DNA of 64,000 nucleotides from Euborellia annulipes (taxonomy: Eukaryota > Arthropoda > Insecta > Dermaptera > Anisolabididae). The translations under genes and the position numbers were made by a program. Shown piece by piece: positions 26,116-38,800 of the stretch; within the stretch, counting starts at the first letter, position 1; each line of letters opens with the position of its first letter. The notes under the pieces are model-generated. The model saw only the letters and a program-made list of their open reading frames with translations, searched no databases and was not told where the DNA came from. The DNA is taken from NCBI GenBank assembly GCA_023213315.1, contig JAKCPI010015130.1, positions 1-64,000 on the forward strand, given 5' to 3'.

Positions 26116-26661
26116 AGTATTAATAATTATTCAATGTTATAATTAAAAAAAAAAAAAATCAAAAAGAATTATTAAAAGGGTTTATTTCAAATATGTTTTA
26201 TATAATTTTTTAGTTTTGTTATAATTAGAAATTGAATTTAAATAGAAAACAAAAAAATATAAATAATTAATACAAATGTGGTCTATAATTAAAAACTCCC
26301 ATAATAATAATAATAATAATAATACAAACCACAAAAACTTTAATAAACATATTCAAAAAATTCATTTCTAGTAACAAAATATTCAAGAACATTTATTTCA
26401 CAGATTAATTATCAACTCTGGTACACGAAATTTATATAATAAGTAGCCTAGCAAACGCCGAGAGGCTTTATCACAATCACATACTTTGACTTTTTAAATA
26501 GTTTTTAAACATTTTGTTCGAGTTTGATCAGGGTTTTTTTATGTTGAAAATTTTGTTTACGTATATTAGAAAGGCCAGGTCTTTAGGAATTAAAGCTTGA
26601 AATCAGAGTTTTAAGAGAAAAATAAATAAGTGTGAGGTGGGTAGCTGAGTAGATCTTGTAA

Positions 26662-26795
26662 TAAGGAATAAAGAAAGAGCGAATGCAGCTATTTTTATTT
26701 CATTTATTTGGCACTTCAAGCCAACGTTACTGTTAGATTGGTAATAAACGAAATAAAAATAGCTGTACTTCGCTCTTTCTTTATTCCTTACTAAA
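26662..26795. repeat. Short palindrome downstream of FIG4
   Basis: AAGGAATAAAGAAAGAGCG, then GCAGCTATTTTTATTTC, reads back as its complement around a central AAGCCAACGTTAC. It lies just past the FIG4 stop codon and may fall in the 3' untranslated region. Arms are about 45 bp. Confidence 0.65.
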
Positions 26796-26844
26796 AAATA
26801 AATAATAGAGAAAATTTCCAATGTAGTAAAAAAAAACATTATAA

Positions 26845-29800
26845 TTATAATAACATGATTTCTGACGATTGAGGTATTACACAAAAAGTTGAGCCTATTT
26901 CACTATATTTTTGATATTTGACGAGATCAGTTACAAAAGGTTTTTCAGCTCCGCATTCTTTTATCTTTAAATAGTTTTTAAACGTTTTAATTGTTTGTGT
27001 GCTTATGATCGGTAATCGTGGCTCTAAATTCAGATTTTTCTTTTTATGTTGATAGTTTTGTTTTTGTGCAAAACTATATATATATATATATATAAAAAAA
27101 AAAAAAGAATAGATAAATAATTAATAAGTAAAATATTTAAAAGAAATATTACCTTTGATATAGTGACGCATCTCCTGGTGATGGGTCATTAATTTTAGTT
27201 CCGTATACTACATTCATTGGTCGAAAAAAAGTCTTAAATGAAGGAGCATATCCGGAATTAGAGTCTTTTCCTGAACTTGGTTGCGAGTCTGAATTTGCCA
27301 TCGTTAAGTCATCTTCACTCTCTTCGAAATCATCACTGGAACTAAATCATTATAATATTAATAATAATTAAAAAGAAAAAAATTGTGTGCTAATCCTAAA
27401 TTTTATTAAATTAAATCTAGAATTAATAAAATTAAGAAATTACACAGACCAAGAGCGTTCTGATGGTCTTTGATTAAACAAGACCAGGGTCTTTAAATCA
27501 GAACAAGCCCTCGGGGCTTGGTGTAGAGGTTAGCGTGCTAACCTCGTATACCAAACGTCGCGGGTTCGGACCCCAGGCAGTCCGATGATTTTATTTAAGG
27601 CATTTGGATACCAAAAATAAAATTTTGAGAATATACCTAAAGGGGAAAAATTTTAAATCACAGAAACAATTAATAGAATGGAAGAGAGCAAGTACGGGTG
27701 CAGCAAATAGAGCCTTTGGATGCCAAATGCCGAAAAGGAGAAGTTTCGGACAAAATTTTATTCGTCCATTCTCAGTCCTTGTAGGCTTATAAACTAATTA
27801 GGCACAAAGTTGTCATTGTCGTTGTGGCACGAATTTGTGAATATTTTTTTATAAAAACAGGCGAGTGTTAATGTTTTGTGAGAGTCTATAAGATAATCAA
27901 TTCCTTTTCGGCATTTGGCATCCAAAGGCTCTCTTTATTTGCTGCACCTGTACTTGCTCTCTTCCATTCCTTAACATCAACAGCAACTTCTCTTCAAATT
28001 TTATATTATTCTTAAATAAAATATTTCAAAATATATCTACTAGTATATAAAGTGTGTGTTTAATTAAATTAAATATCTTTTGGCCAAATTCGAGATAACT
28101 ATTTGCAAGTAAATTTTAAGAAAAAAAGTTTACCCCCCCCCCCCCCCCCCAAGAAAAAGTTGAAATGTCTCCACTGAACGGTCCTCCGGCCATGGTGTAG
28201 TGGTTAGCTTGCTGGCCATTTGTACCAAAGGTTGAGGGTTCACATCCAGTCCCATGCAACAAAAATTTATTTACCTGGTAAATTGTATTGGCTACCAATC
28301 ACTTTAGTATTAGATAATTTTATTTGCTCTGAGACATGGCCTCTTGGAGCATACTTTATAGTTACATAGATATTACAATTATTTTTCTTTTTCCTTTTTT
28401 TTCCCTTTTTATTTTTACATACATAGTTTGTTTGTTTTGTTTTTTTCCTTCCTTTTGCATACATAGTTCTTCAAAATCATTGTACAAAACACTTCACCCA
28501 TCAGTCCAATCACAATAAACCAGCTGTCCCCCTCTCTGGTCCTCAAGTAAAAGTCGGTAATACCGGCTCTTAGAAATGGCCAACGTCCTCGAACTTCTAA
28601 TAGACTCCGGGATGCAGTTCCACAACCCGACAGACCCAACAGCAAACGACCTGCCGAACGTCGCCGTCCGGTGTATTATATAGAAAGAGAAAGTATTGCG
28701 ATCATGTCAAAAATTCGATCTCGAGATTTTGATGGATATACATGTTTTGAAGTCCCTTGAGTCCAAAAGAATGGGTCCTTCAACCGATTTTTTTTCATAA
28801 GGTGAGTCGCGAAAAATTTTAAAACCTCGTACCGGGTGTGGTCAAAAGATTTTGAGAAACGCTGATCTATATCATCATGATTAGTTTATGTTGGGAGCTA
28901 CATCAGTTATTGTACAGTATTTTCCTCTACCTTGTACTTGATGTAGTAGAACTTGTCGAACTCCTTCCAGTTAGAGAAGGATTTTTTATTGGATCTTTGT
29001 TAGTAGAAGAGTTTTCATCACGTCGGCGAACAGGCCTAACTCTAACAGTAAAAGGACTAAAATTCGTAGTGAAATGCGGCATGAAATCTCTGAAAATAAA
29101 ACAATTATTGTAATCATTAATCGAGTTAAAAACTAGCAAAGACTAACATCCATTCTTAATGTAAAGTGAATATAATATGGTTGAACGCCTTATTGAAAAT
29201 TTGTAGGTTTATTATAAATACTTACCGGACTGAATGACTAATTTTATAAGCAAACATTTCACTAAAAACGGTGAATTCAAATGGACGATGATAATCAAGG
29301 TAGCCATCAATTTGCTCGTCTCTTGATCGCACACAGATTAAATTTCGGCAAAATTTATTGATATTATCATTGGCAAAGGGAAGGGTGGCAAACACTTGAC
29401 AGTCCCACCATTGTGTCATCAAACTTCTGAAAACAAAAATTAAATTAAATTAATTGGGGTCTATTACAGACTGATTGATAAAATAAATAGAGGATTTTTA
29501 CAAAAGGCTCATACACTTAGTTTAGAATTAAACTGCCTAAATAATTGGTAAAAACTCATATAACAATGAAGTGAAGAGATCTTAACTTTTTTCATCAGCT
29601 CTGTCGAAAGTGTAGGGTAAATTAATATCTAGATTTTTTTAATTACTGTACTTGTTTGAATCTAACAAGTATTGAAATTTTCAGATATTAAAAAGAGGGA
29701 CTAGATTCGTATTAATATCGTATTTATTATTATTATGGGAATTTTTAATTATAGACCACATTTTGTATTAATTATTTATTAAAAATATAAATACTGTACA

Positions 29801-32800
29801 ACGTTTCAAATGCTTATTCTGCAGTCGTTTTCAAGTAATGCGAGTTCACTTGAGTCGGAGCAAGTTTACAGTACTTGAAAACGGCTGGAGAATAAGCAGT
29901 CGAAACGTTGTACAGTATTTATATTTTTAGTAAATAATTAATACAAAATGTGGTCTATAATTAAAAACTCCCATAATCGTATTTTAAATAAAATTTTTTG
30001 TGATTGTATGTGATTGTGTTTCGTAATTATTCTTGAATAAGACCACAGAATGAGCGACCGATGAATCTTATACAAATAAAAGACAGTTTACCGGAAATCA
30101 TGAATTTTTATTTAATAATAAATTGATTACCTTGTTGTAAATGTGGGTCTGAAATTATCAATAGTATTTTATTTTATTCATTATTCTATCAGTGGCATGA
30201 GAGTTAGGTTCAACAATCATCCCTCGTGTTCAACAGCATTTTCGACTTTTTTTAAAAATTTTTCTATCTCTCAAAATAGATTAACTCCAATTACAGAGAG
30301 ACGGAGGAGACATTGGCAATGTTTGAAAATATTCACGACAAATGGGATTTGAACCCGAGTTGTATAGAAACTCTAGATTCGTAATCGGCAGCTTATCCGA
30401 TTAGCCATGAGCCTCCTCCTCCTATTATAATATGATTTATTATTACCTTTTTGTCGAATTTCTTTGGTGGTGTAAATAATAATCAGTTGCCATCTCCCAG
30501 ATGGGAGGTTTTGTTTTATCAGGAATGAATATACCAAGAAATAAATTGATCGTATGTTGTTTTTCTGCATCACTGAATGTATTGCTATAATATCTTGATA
30601 ATGTTTGCATAATATCATTTCCCTAAAAAATAACATATAGTCCATATTAAATTGACGACAGACTTTTTTATAAAAACATTAATTTTAGGATTTACTAAAA
30701 AACAGACGAAATTATAATTTGTAATGTGTACAAAAAATGTTGAATAGGGAAGAGGATGCAGCCAATTAATTGAGCCTCTATTTAGTAATTAGGCACTGTT
30801 TATTGGAACGTTTCGGCAGGGATCAACCCTCCCATCTTCAGCCTTCAAAGAGCATATTTAAACTTTTTATACAAAAAATAGAGTTGTCGTTATTATTAAT
30901 ATAAATTGTTTGCATTCTATGTCAAGTGAATGTAATTTTTCTTAAAATACCATCAAGTGATATCACGAAGTTCAAATTTATAATGATCCTGGCAGAAATG
31001 TTTAAATAATTTCTTAATTACTAAATAGAGGCTGATGGGCGTAGCCAGACATCTTGTTAGGGGGGGGGGGGTTGCCCCCATTCAGTTAGGACGAGAGGGG
31101 GGTTTGCAATTAAAATAAACATAGATTATTAAATATAATTATAATTAATTATTTTCCTTATATAAGCTCATTTAAAAAAATTCCCAATTGGAAAAGTATA
31201 TATTTGTTTTTAATAGATAAAAAATTTTTAGGACAAGCCAGGGGAGGGGGCATTGGCCCCTCCCTGCCCCCCCCTCTGGCTAGGCCATGTAGAGGCTCAA
31301 TTAATTAACTGCATCCTCTTCCCTATTCAATATATCAGCTATAGCCACGTTCCACTATTCAAGTAAAGAAAATGGATCAAAAAGCCAAATTCAATATATT
31401 GGCATTTAATAATGAAATACTCTAAGCTTGTCATCGATTTTATTTTAGAATATATTAAATTAGAACAATGAAATGTTACTGAATAGTTAAATCTTTAGGA
31501 AAGATAGGATGAGACCAGTAAAATAAAAAATAATTTAATTTTGGTAATTTTCAACGTTCAGATCTCAATTTTTCATCCTATCTTTTCTGAAAAATATATT
31601 AAATTAATTATGTCCGTTTACACCAACACATCTTAGACCTTAAGCTCGTCTTACATCTTACAATTGAATTTGAAATCAAGAAATCGGGTCTTAAGATCCT
31701 CTATTTGTGCCTTCATCGCAATAAATAATAACAATAAGATATATTTATTTCAAAAAAATATATCTCCTATATATAAATAGTTGAATAATTAAAATGTCAC
31801 ATTTTGCTTTTTAGTTTATGGAAGGCTCAAGATCTAATATGCGTTGGTGCGAATAGGCATTAGTGGTGATATAAGTTGCCTCCGCCAGGTTAAAGTATCC
31901 CCTTATTTTATTTCTCTAAAAATATCCTGGCTGAGTCTGCTTATATCACACTTTTCACCTTTAATTATACTCATACCTGTGATGTCCAAGGAGCAGTTTT
32001 GCGATACGTTTTGATCCTATGTACAAGTTGAGACCCACCGTATTGAAGAGCAAGAGTATCCCCATGATCCTCATAAAGTTCTTCAAGCATTCTAACACAA
32101 TCGGAATCAAATTCAAGATTTGGAGATTCAATTATTCCCAATGCGCTTAGCTGAAAATAAATAAACATATTATTTTCAAAAATGTTTGTATTTGTAATTC
32201 CAATGTTTAAATTATAATATTTTTAAAGGGTGTAGAGGCCGCCTGTTAAGAGAGGCATTGGGGCCACCGCTTCGTGTTAGCTTCCGTGCCCAAGATTTTA
32301 TCTCAACGTATATTTAGGAATTTAGAGATGTCTATTGGATTATACTTTGTTTTGAATCTTCAAATTTATATGTTGCACAGACTCAACTTGATAATAATTG
32401 GTTTTAATTCTAGTACGAAATAATCTATTTATTATAATACTTTTGAGGTTTAAATTGTGGCTGTAGATATTTACTAAAGGATGAATGTAGGCAGAGGCAG
32501 CCAAGAAAAAAATGCTCCGAATGCTTTTACCAATCTGCTGGAAACGTTTCGGTTTATTTAATATGTACCATCTTCAGTCCATTAATCGGTGCATAATAAA
32601 TGAACCGAAACGTGTCCAGCTGATTCATTTATTATGCAGCGATTAATGGACTGAAGATGGTACATAATAAATGAATCGAAACGTTTCCAGCTGATTGGTG
32701 AAAGCATTCAGAGCATTTTTTTTGGCTGCCTCTGCGTATAGTGAGAGACAATATTAAGTCCCACCCATGAAAAACCTACTTGTGATTATTTCATTGTTTT

Positions 32801-35800
32801 TAAAAAAATATATTTTTTAATGGAAACTTTCATGGTTCAAACCTAGAAAATTTCCAATAAAGAATTTCATTTTCTTTTTAAAAAACAATTAAATAATCAC
32901 AAGTAGAAAACGCATGGGTGGGACTTAATATTGTCCCTCACTGTACATACATCCTTTGGTATAATATTTTTACCAATGACCAAATAAATCTCCTTTTAAC
33001 AAAATAAAAATGTTGAGGAAGGATATAGAAATGCAGGCAGCCAAAAATAAAACACTCTCGATTCCCTTTAAATGTCCAGACGTAGCGGGTAAAATTTATT
33101 CACTCATATTCAGTGAACACTAAAATAGAATACATATAAGTTATATTGATTATACAAAGATGACAATTTTCGTTAATAGTGAGACTCACATTCTAGTGTC
33201 CGTAATAAAAAAAAAACTAGTACAGCTTTAAGTCAACATGCAAATAACACATGGACACACGTTTGAGTTTGATAAAACTAGAGTACTCATGACATATCAT
33301 AGTAGAATTTAATGACAACTATGTACAATCAAAGAGACTTAACTAGAATCTCACTATTAACGAAAATTGTCATCTTTGTATAATCAATATAACTTATATG
33401 TATTCTATATTAGTGTTCACTGAAGATGGGTGAATAAATTTTACCCGAAACGTCTGAACATTTATAAGGAATAGTGTTTTATTTTTGGCTGCCTGCATTT
33501 CTATTTCCTTCCTCAGTATATTTCCAGCCATTAAATATCATTAAAATAAAAATGTTGTTAAACATATCATTCATTGGACCATAAGATTTAATGGACTTCA
33601 CAGGCAATGGGTGAATTCAGCGCCGAATTTGCAGCCTAGTGAGAAAAGGCGTAATATGAATAAGATAAATTACCTGAAATCCAAGAGCACACTTTCCAAC
33701 CGCAAATTGAGCAGTGTTAGTACGATCAAGACAATCCACACAATTAACTCGAATCAATCCCGTTTGGAGTTGGAATCTAAAGGATTTTTCATGTTTAGGA
33801 TAGGGTCCTCTGCTTTGATAAATTCCTGTTTTACAAACCGCATTATGCGCAATATTTGCAAGTTTGCCCATAACATTAGCTTCTTTCCTGAAAGAGTGCC
33901 AGTTAATATTAGAAATAAAAGTTGCAGATTAATTGTTAGATGAGAAAGCCTTCATAGTCCACGTTCCGGAATAGACAAAACCCTCTATACAAACACAATC
34001 CACATGCAAATCCAAAATTCTATTTAAAATTCGTATCTAAATTCAACATTGTTGAATTGTGATCTAATTCTGTCTCTCCTATACTATGAAATTAATGAGT
34101 CTAAAATTTCTGTGTAGTTTGTTTCAGGTATATATGCTGATGTACGGCGGAATCTAAAGGAATTGTCGGAAGAAAAAAATCAAACCACCACTTCATAGCA
34201 GATACAATTTTTGGTTGACGCCCGGTATTTGGGCACTAATGTCATCTTTACATCCTAAACTTAGATAAAAACATAATTATTTTTAGTTAAATATTTTTCG
34301 AGATCTATATATTTGAATAAGATAATAATATTCAAATTCGGACTTAACAAGTCATAGATATATTTAACAAGACTGTGCGTGTTGTTTATTGGCCTCACCA
34401 ATAAACAACACCTACAGTCTCGTTAAATATAATTATTTTATCAACAGTGTATAATATCAGATATTTTTCAAATTTAACAAAAGCCAGGGGACTGGCGCTC
34501 GGATCAAGGTACGCGACTTTGAAATAAAAAAAATAATGTAAATTTATCTAAAATCAAAATTTATGAATTAACAACGCTTAATAAAGTATCTTAGATTATA
34601 TCGGTATGAATAATAAATCGAAGAGTTTAAAATAAATTTGCATTTAAATGTTCACTTTTTGAGTAGGTACATCCCAGGGGACTGACTTTTTAGGATTAAA
34701 AAGAAGAATATTTTCATTAAATTTCAATATTTATCATGTTTGCCAAAAAATTATTAACTTTTTCTATTAACTGATGTTTAAAAAAAGTCACTATGTTTAG
34801 TTGTCACTATTGCAATTACGTGAAACCAACCCATTTTTGTACTCATATAGGCCTACCGGTATATATATTTCCAATGTTCACAGGATGCATTTTTTCTTCC
34901 GACAATTCCTTTAGATTCCGCCATACATTAGCAAATATACCTGAAAGAAACTACACAGAAATTTTAGATTCATACTATAAAAGAGGTGTTACATCGATTC
35001 CAAGAATATGAAATTAATATTTATTAAAGAGTTAATAATGTTAATTTAAATTTTAATAATTTTTAAGAATTATTATTACCCTTTATTCATTCTCGCCATG
35101 TCAAAACTAACATATTGTATATAATGTTCTGGTGGTAAAAACTGATTTAAATATTTGATAGCATTAGAAAATTCAATGCTTAGCATACTTTCATGTTTCT
35201 TTTTTTCACGTTTTTTTACTAAATTTAAAACAATTATAGGCGATCCATATCGGCTAAGTAATTGATTAAAATGTTTTCCTAAAAACAAGTATTATAGATT
35301 ATAATTTATACAAGACTATGTTTTTTGTTGGTGAGGCCAAACGCCCCATTAATTTATAAATATATTTAATTTAAAATATATTATTACCAGCAATTTCGTT
35401 AAATGGATCACTTAAATCGAAATTTATTGGCGGTTTGGGTACCATTTTATTAGGGTCCTGACTCCAAAAGCCAGGGACTGAACCGCGGATTTGTACAAAT
35501 GAACTAAATCGTCCAGTACGTAAACAAGATACATTGGCGTCATGGACCAATTGTTCGGTTTCCACTTCATTAGCGACATCCCCCTGAAAAAAAATATTTC
35601 TGGAAAAAACTCCTCTTTGTAATCGAGTCATTTATTAAATATATACTAATTCAGTTTTTGTCAATATACGAAATAACATATCAATAGAAAAAAAAAAAAA
35701 CTCACTTGAAAATTAGCTCCTCGTTTAAAAAAACGAGTGCCAGCGTATTTACTGGAGCGACGTGCAATCAAAGTAACATAGATTGATCTTCCAAAAACAC

Positions 35801-38800
35801 TCATATTTGATTGCCCGACAAAGCCATGTGTGATGTAAAGGATCCAGTCCGGGTGTAGAACATTCTCTATTCCACGAAGAAGATAACGATTCCAAACAAA
35901 TCTGTCGTTTGGTTCACTCACTACTCCCATTTCAATTGGCTTATTCGCCCTAGAATAAGAAAAAAGGATTTTTTTAATAACAAACTAGAACCATTTTAAA
36001 AAATCTGGTGTGACTGGATTTTATACATAATAGAGAATCCTAAATAAATATAAAATTTCATAAGAATTGGAAAAAAAATTTTTAAATGTGCAAAAAGTTG
36101 CAAAGGGGTCCCCCCCCCTTTAGAATCGAAATTTACCCTAGTATATGCAAATTCGCATAGGGATTTAACATTGGCTCTACGGAAGAAAGAGCAGGAAAAT
36201 GAATTTGAAAGATTTGAAACACTACATCAGTAAAATGTACTTCAAAAAGTTTTCAGGTCATAATTAGAATATGCATTTTAAAAAGTATGTAAAAAATAAT
36301 TGATTTATGAATGGGGTACCTAACTTAAATATAAAATTTCAATCCCATAGCTCAATTCTTTTCTGCTTAAAACCGTTACATCCACACAGACAGCGAGATC
36401 CATTTTTTTTGGACCCAGGGGATCTCAAAATACGTATATCCATCAAAATCTCGACATCGAATCTTTGATATGATCTCAATACTTTCTCTCTATATATATT
36501 TTATATATATAGGCAATAGAAAGTAAAAATTAAACACACAATTTATTCATTGTGGCTGTGAATAATTATCTTAAATTAGAAGGCCTTTAGTAATACAAAC
36601 ATCAAAGCATCGGTCGGCAACCGGTGTTCTCCAATGAAATTCAAATATTATTTAAATTCGCTGATCTCATTTATTAACATTTTCTATGAAATGTAAACGG
36701 GAGTATACGATAATCGACCTCATTTATTTTATTTTTTATAATTTGACCTCGGCACACCGTAACACAGATCAGACACAATCCTGAAATAAATTTAAAAAAG
36801 ATGTTTTTTATTTTTGAAAGTTTTTAATTGCTTTTCCGTGTTTATATCTAGTCTAAAACGGTTTCAGGACGGTTACCTATCTTCTAATTAAAAAAGAAAG
36901 AAAATGGACATCATTAACCGAGGAGATTTGAAACAAAATATTGAAAATTTATTATCAAAGCACCCATGTTCATACCCCCCACTAAAAAGCGTTAACTAAA
37001 TTTCGGTTTTATTTATTTATTAATAATCAAAGCTTTACAGGTACTCTTAAGACCTAAAAAAAGATATAATAAAAAAAAGTTAAAATTATAAAAAAATTTT
37101 AATTTTCTCTAATAACCTAACTACACCTTGGTCCGATGAGAGTAGCTGCAAGCTTTGATTATTAATTGTCAACCTCATCAACGAAACGAATTTTTCAAAT
37201 TATTTATTTATATATATGAAAATTAATGTTTTTTATTGTTTTTTTTCTTCTACACCTCACTACAATTAGACATCAGGCAAAACACATAAAGTTGATGAAT
37301 TTTCAAAAATGCTATATTAGCTAAGCAGGGGGTCTACACAAAACCGAAAAACATGGCAAGTGGTATACGAGACATACGAGACAAACAGTGGCGGATTAAT
37401 GCAGTTTTGTCGGGGGCGGTTTTTTTTTTTTTTTTTTTTTATTTAAGGACTTTGTCGGCATCTATGGCCATTTAGACCCCTTTCCTATTTATTTAAATTG
37501 ATTGGTAACAAATTCAATTGAAATTAAAGAGTGGAAATCATAGTTTCTTTAGATTACTAATTTTTATAACTTTTTGAATTTCTTCTCGGAGAGGGGGGCG
37601 ATCGTCCTCCCCCCCTTTAATCCACCCCTGGATGCAAAAAAAAGTTTGGAAACCTCTGATCTAAAAGGTTACCGACCGCTCCTTTTAAAGCATCAATTAT
37701 AATAATCTCACATAATAATTTATATAAAATAATACTAACTTTTTTTCTTGAGAAAATGTCCAGAAAGATGAAATATTTTCATTATTATTATAGACCATAT
37801 TGAAGCAATCTGTAAAAAAAATATTCCTATATTGTATAAAAATAATTCAATATATAATTAAATAATTAAGCTTTAAAAACATACCACAATCTTTAAAAAG
37901 AGGTTTATTTAGAGAATACTTTGGAATAGACATATTATTCTGAAGAGTGTGTGTTATATCATAACTATAACTAAAAGAACAAATATTAATTAGAAATACT
38001 AGATACTTTAAGCCAATATCATAGATAGGTTTTGTAGAGGCAGATAGTGTAAATATTGGTTGTAGTCTGATTATGAAAGTTGGTTTGGAAATATTTAGTT
38101 ACCACAAAGAAAAAGTAATGTTTGTTAGAGACTTATTGGATTTTATTAATCTTAAATTATAGTGTTTCATTTAATTGCTCCAGAGCTGTTATTAAATCTA
38201 CTAAGGAGTATTCATTGTCCGCAGTGAAGCAATCAATTGTAGAAGCCTTTAATTGTTACTGATGGCAAGGGTTGCCTTATATATTGACACACCCAGTATA
38301 AACCAAGTTGAAACATTTTCAGAGAAAAAAGGATGTAACCAAAAAACTACAATTATTATATTATGCGAGGTTTTTAAAAGAAAAATAATTTTTTTAGAAA
38401 CAAGTGATCAATTCAGAAGAACAGGCTTAATTAATTTTTGAATTTTTTTCTTTTTAACTAAATAATAATTAAGAAATTATATAATTAGTGCAAATATTTT
38501 AATAACTTGACGCTAAGCTACTCTAAATGCGCCTAGGCAAGAGGCTTTTAGCATATCGTATACCGCTGCAATTTTCGTAACCAAATTTTATTTATGCTCC
38601 TCTTTGAATGATGCTCTACAACCTTATAATTCCAGAGATACTTTGACACGGACAGAGGATTGGCAATTATATATAAATGAAAGCTTACCTAAAATAGAAG
38701 TTACTTGAAAGATCAATATTCTGGAACATTTTGAGATAACGTGGTTCATCTGGATGACTTATACGAACATCATCATGTGGGATTGAAATTATATTAGTGT

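Noticed and set aside
30340..30418. Functional tRNA-Arg(ACG) gene
   Set aside because: The A and B boxes are good, but the acceptor stem does not pair, so a SINE or pseudogene is more likely.
33611..33943. Plus-strand frame of 110 codons
   Set aside because: It is antisense to the catalytic FIG4 exon (33674-33887).
34793..35011. Plus-strand frame of 72 codons
   Set aside because: It lies in the terminal repeat of the R2 element within FIG4 intron 8.
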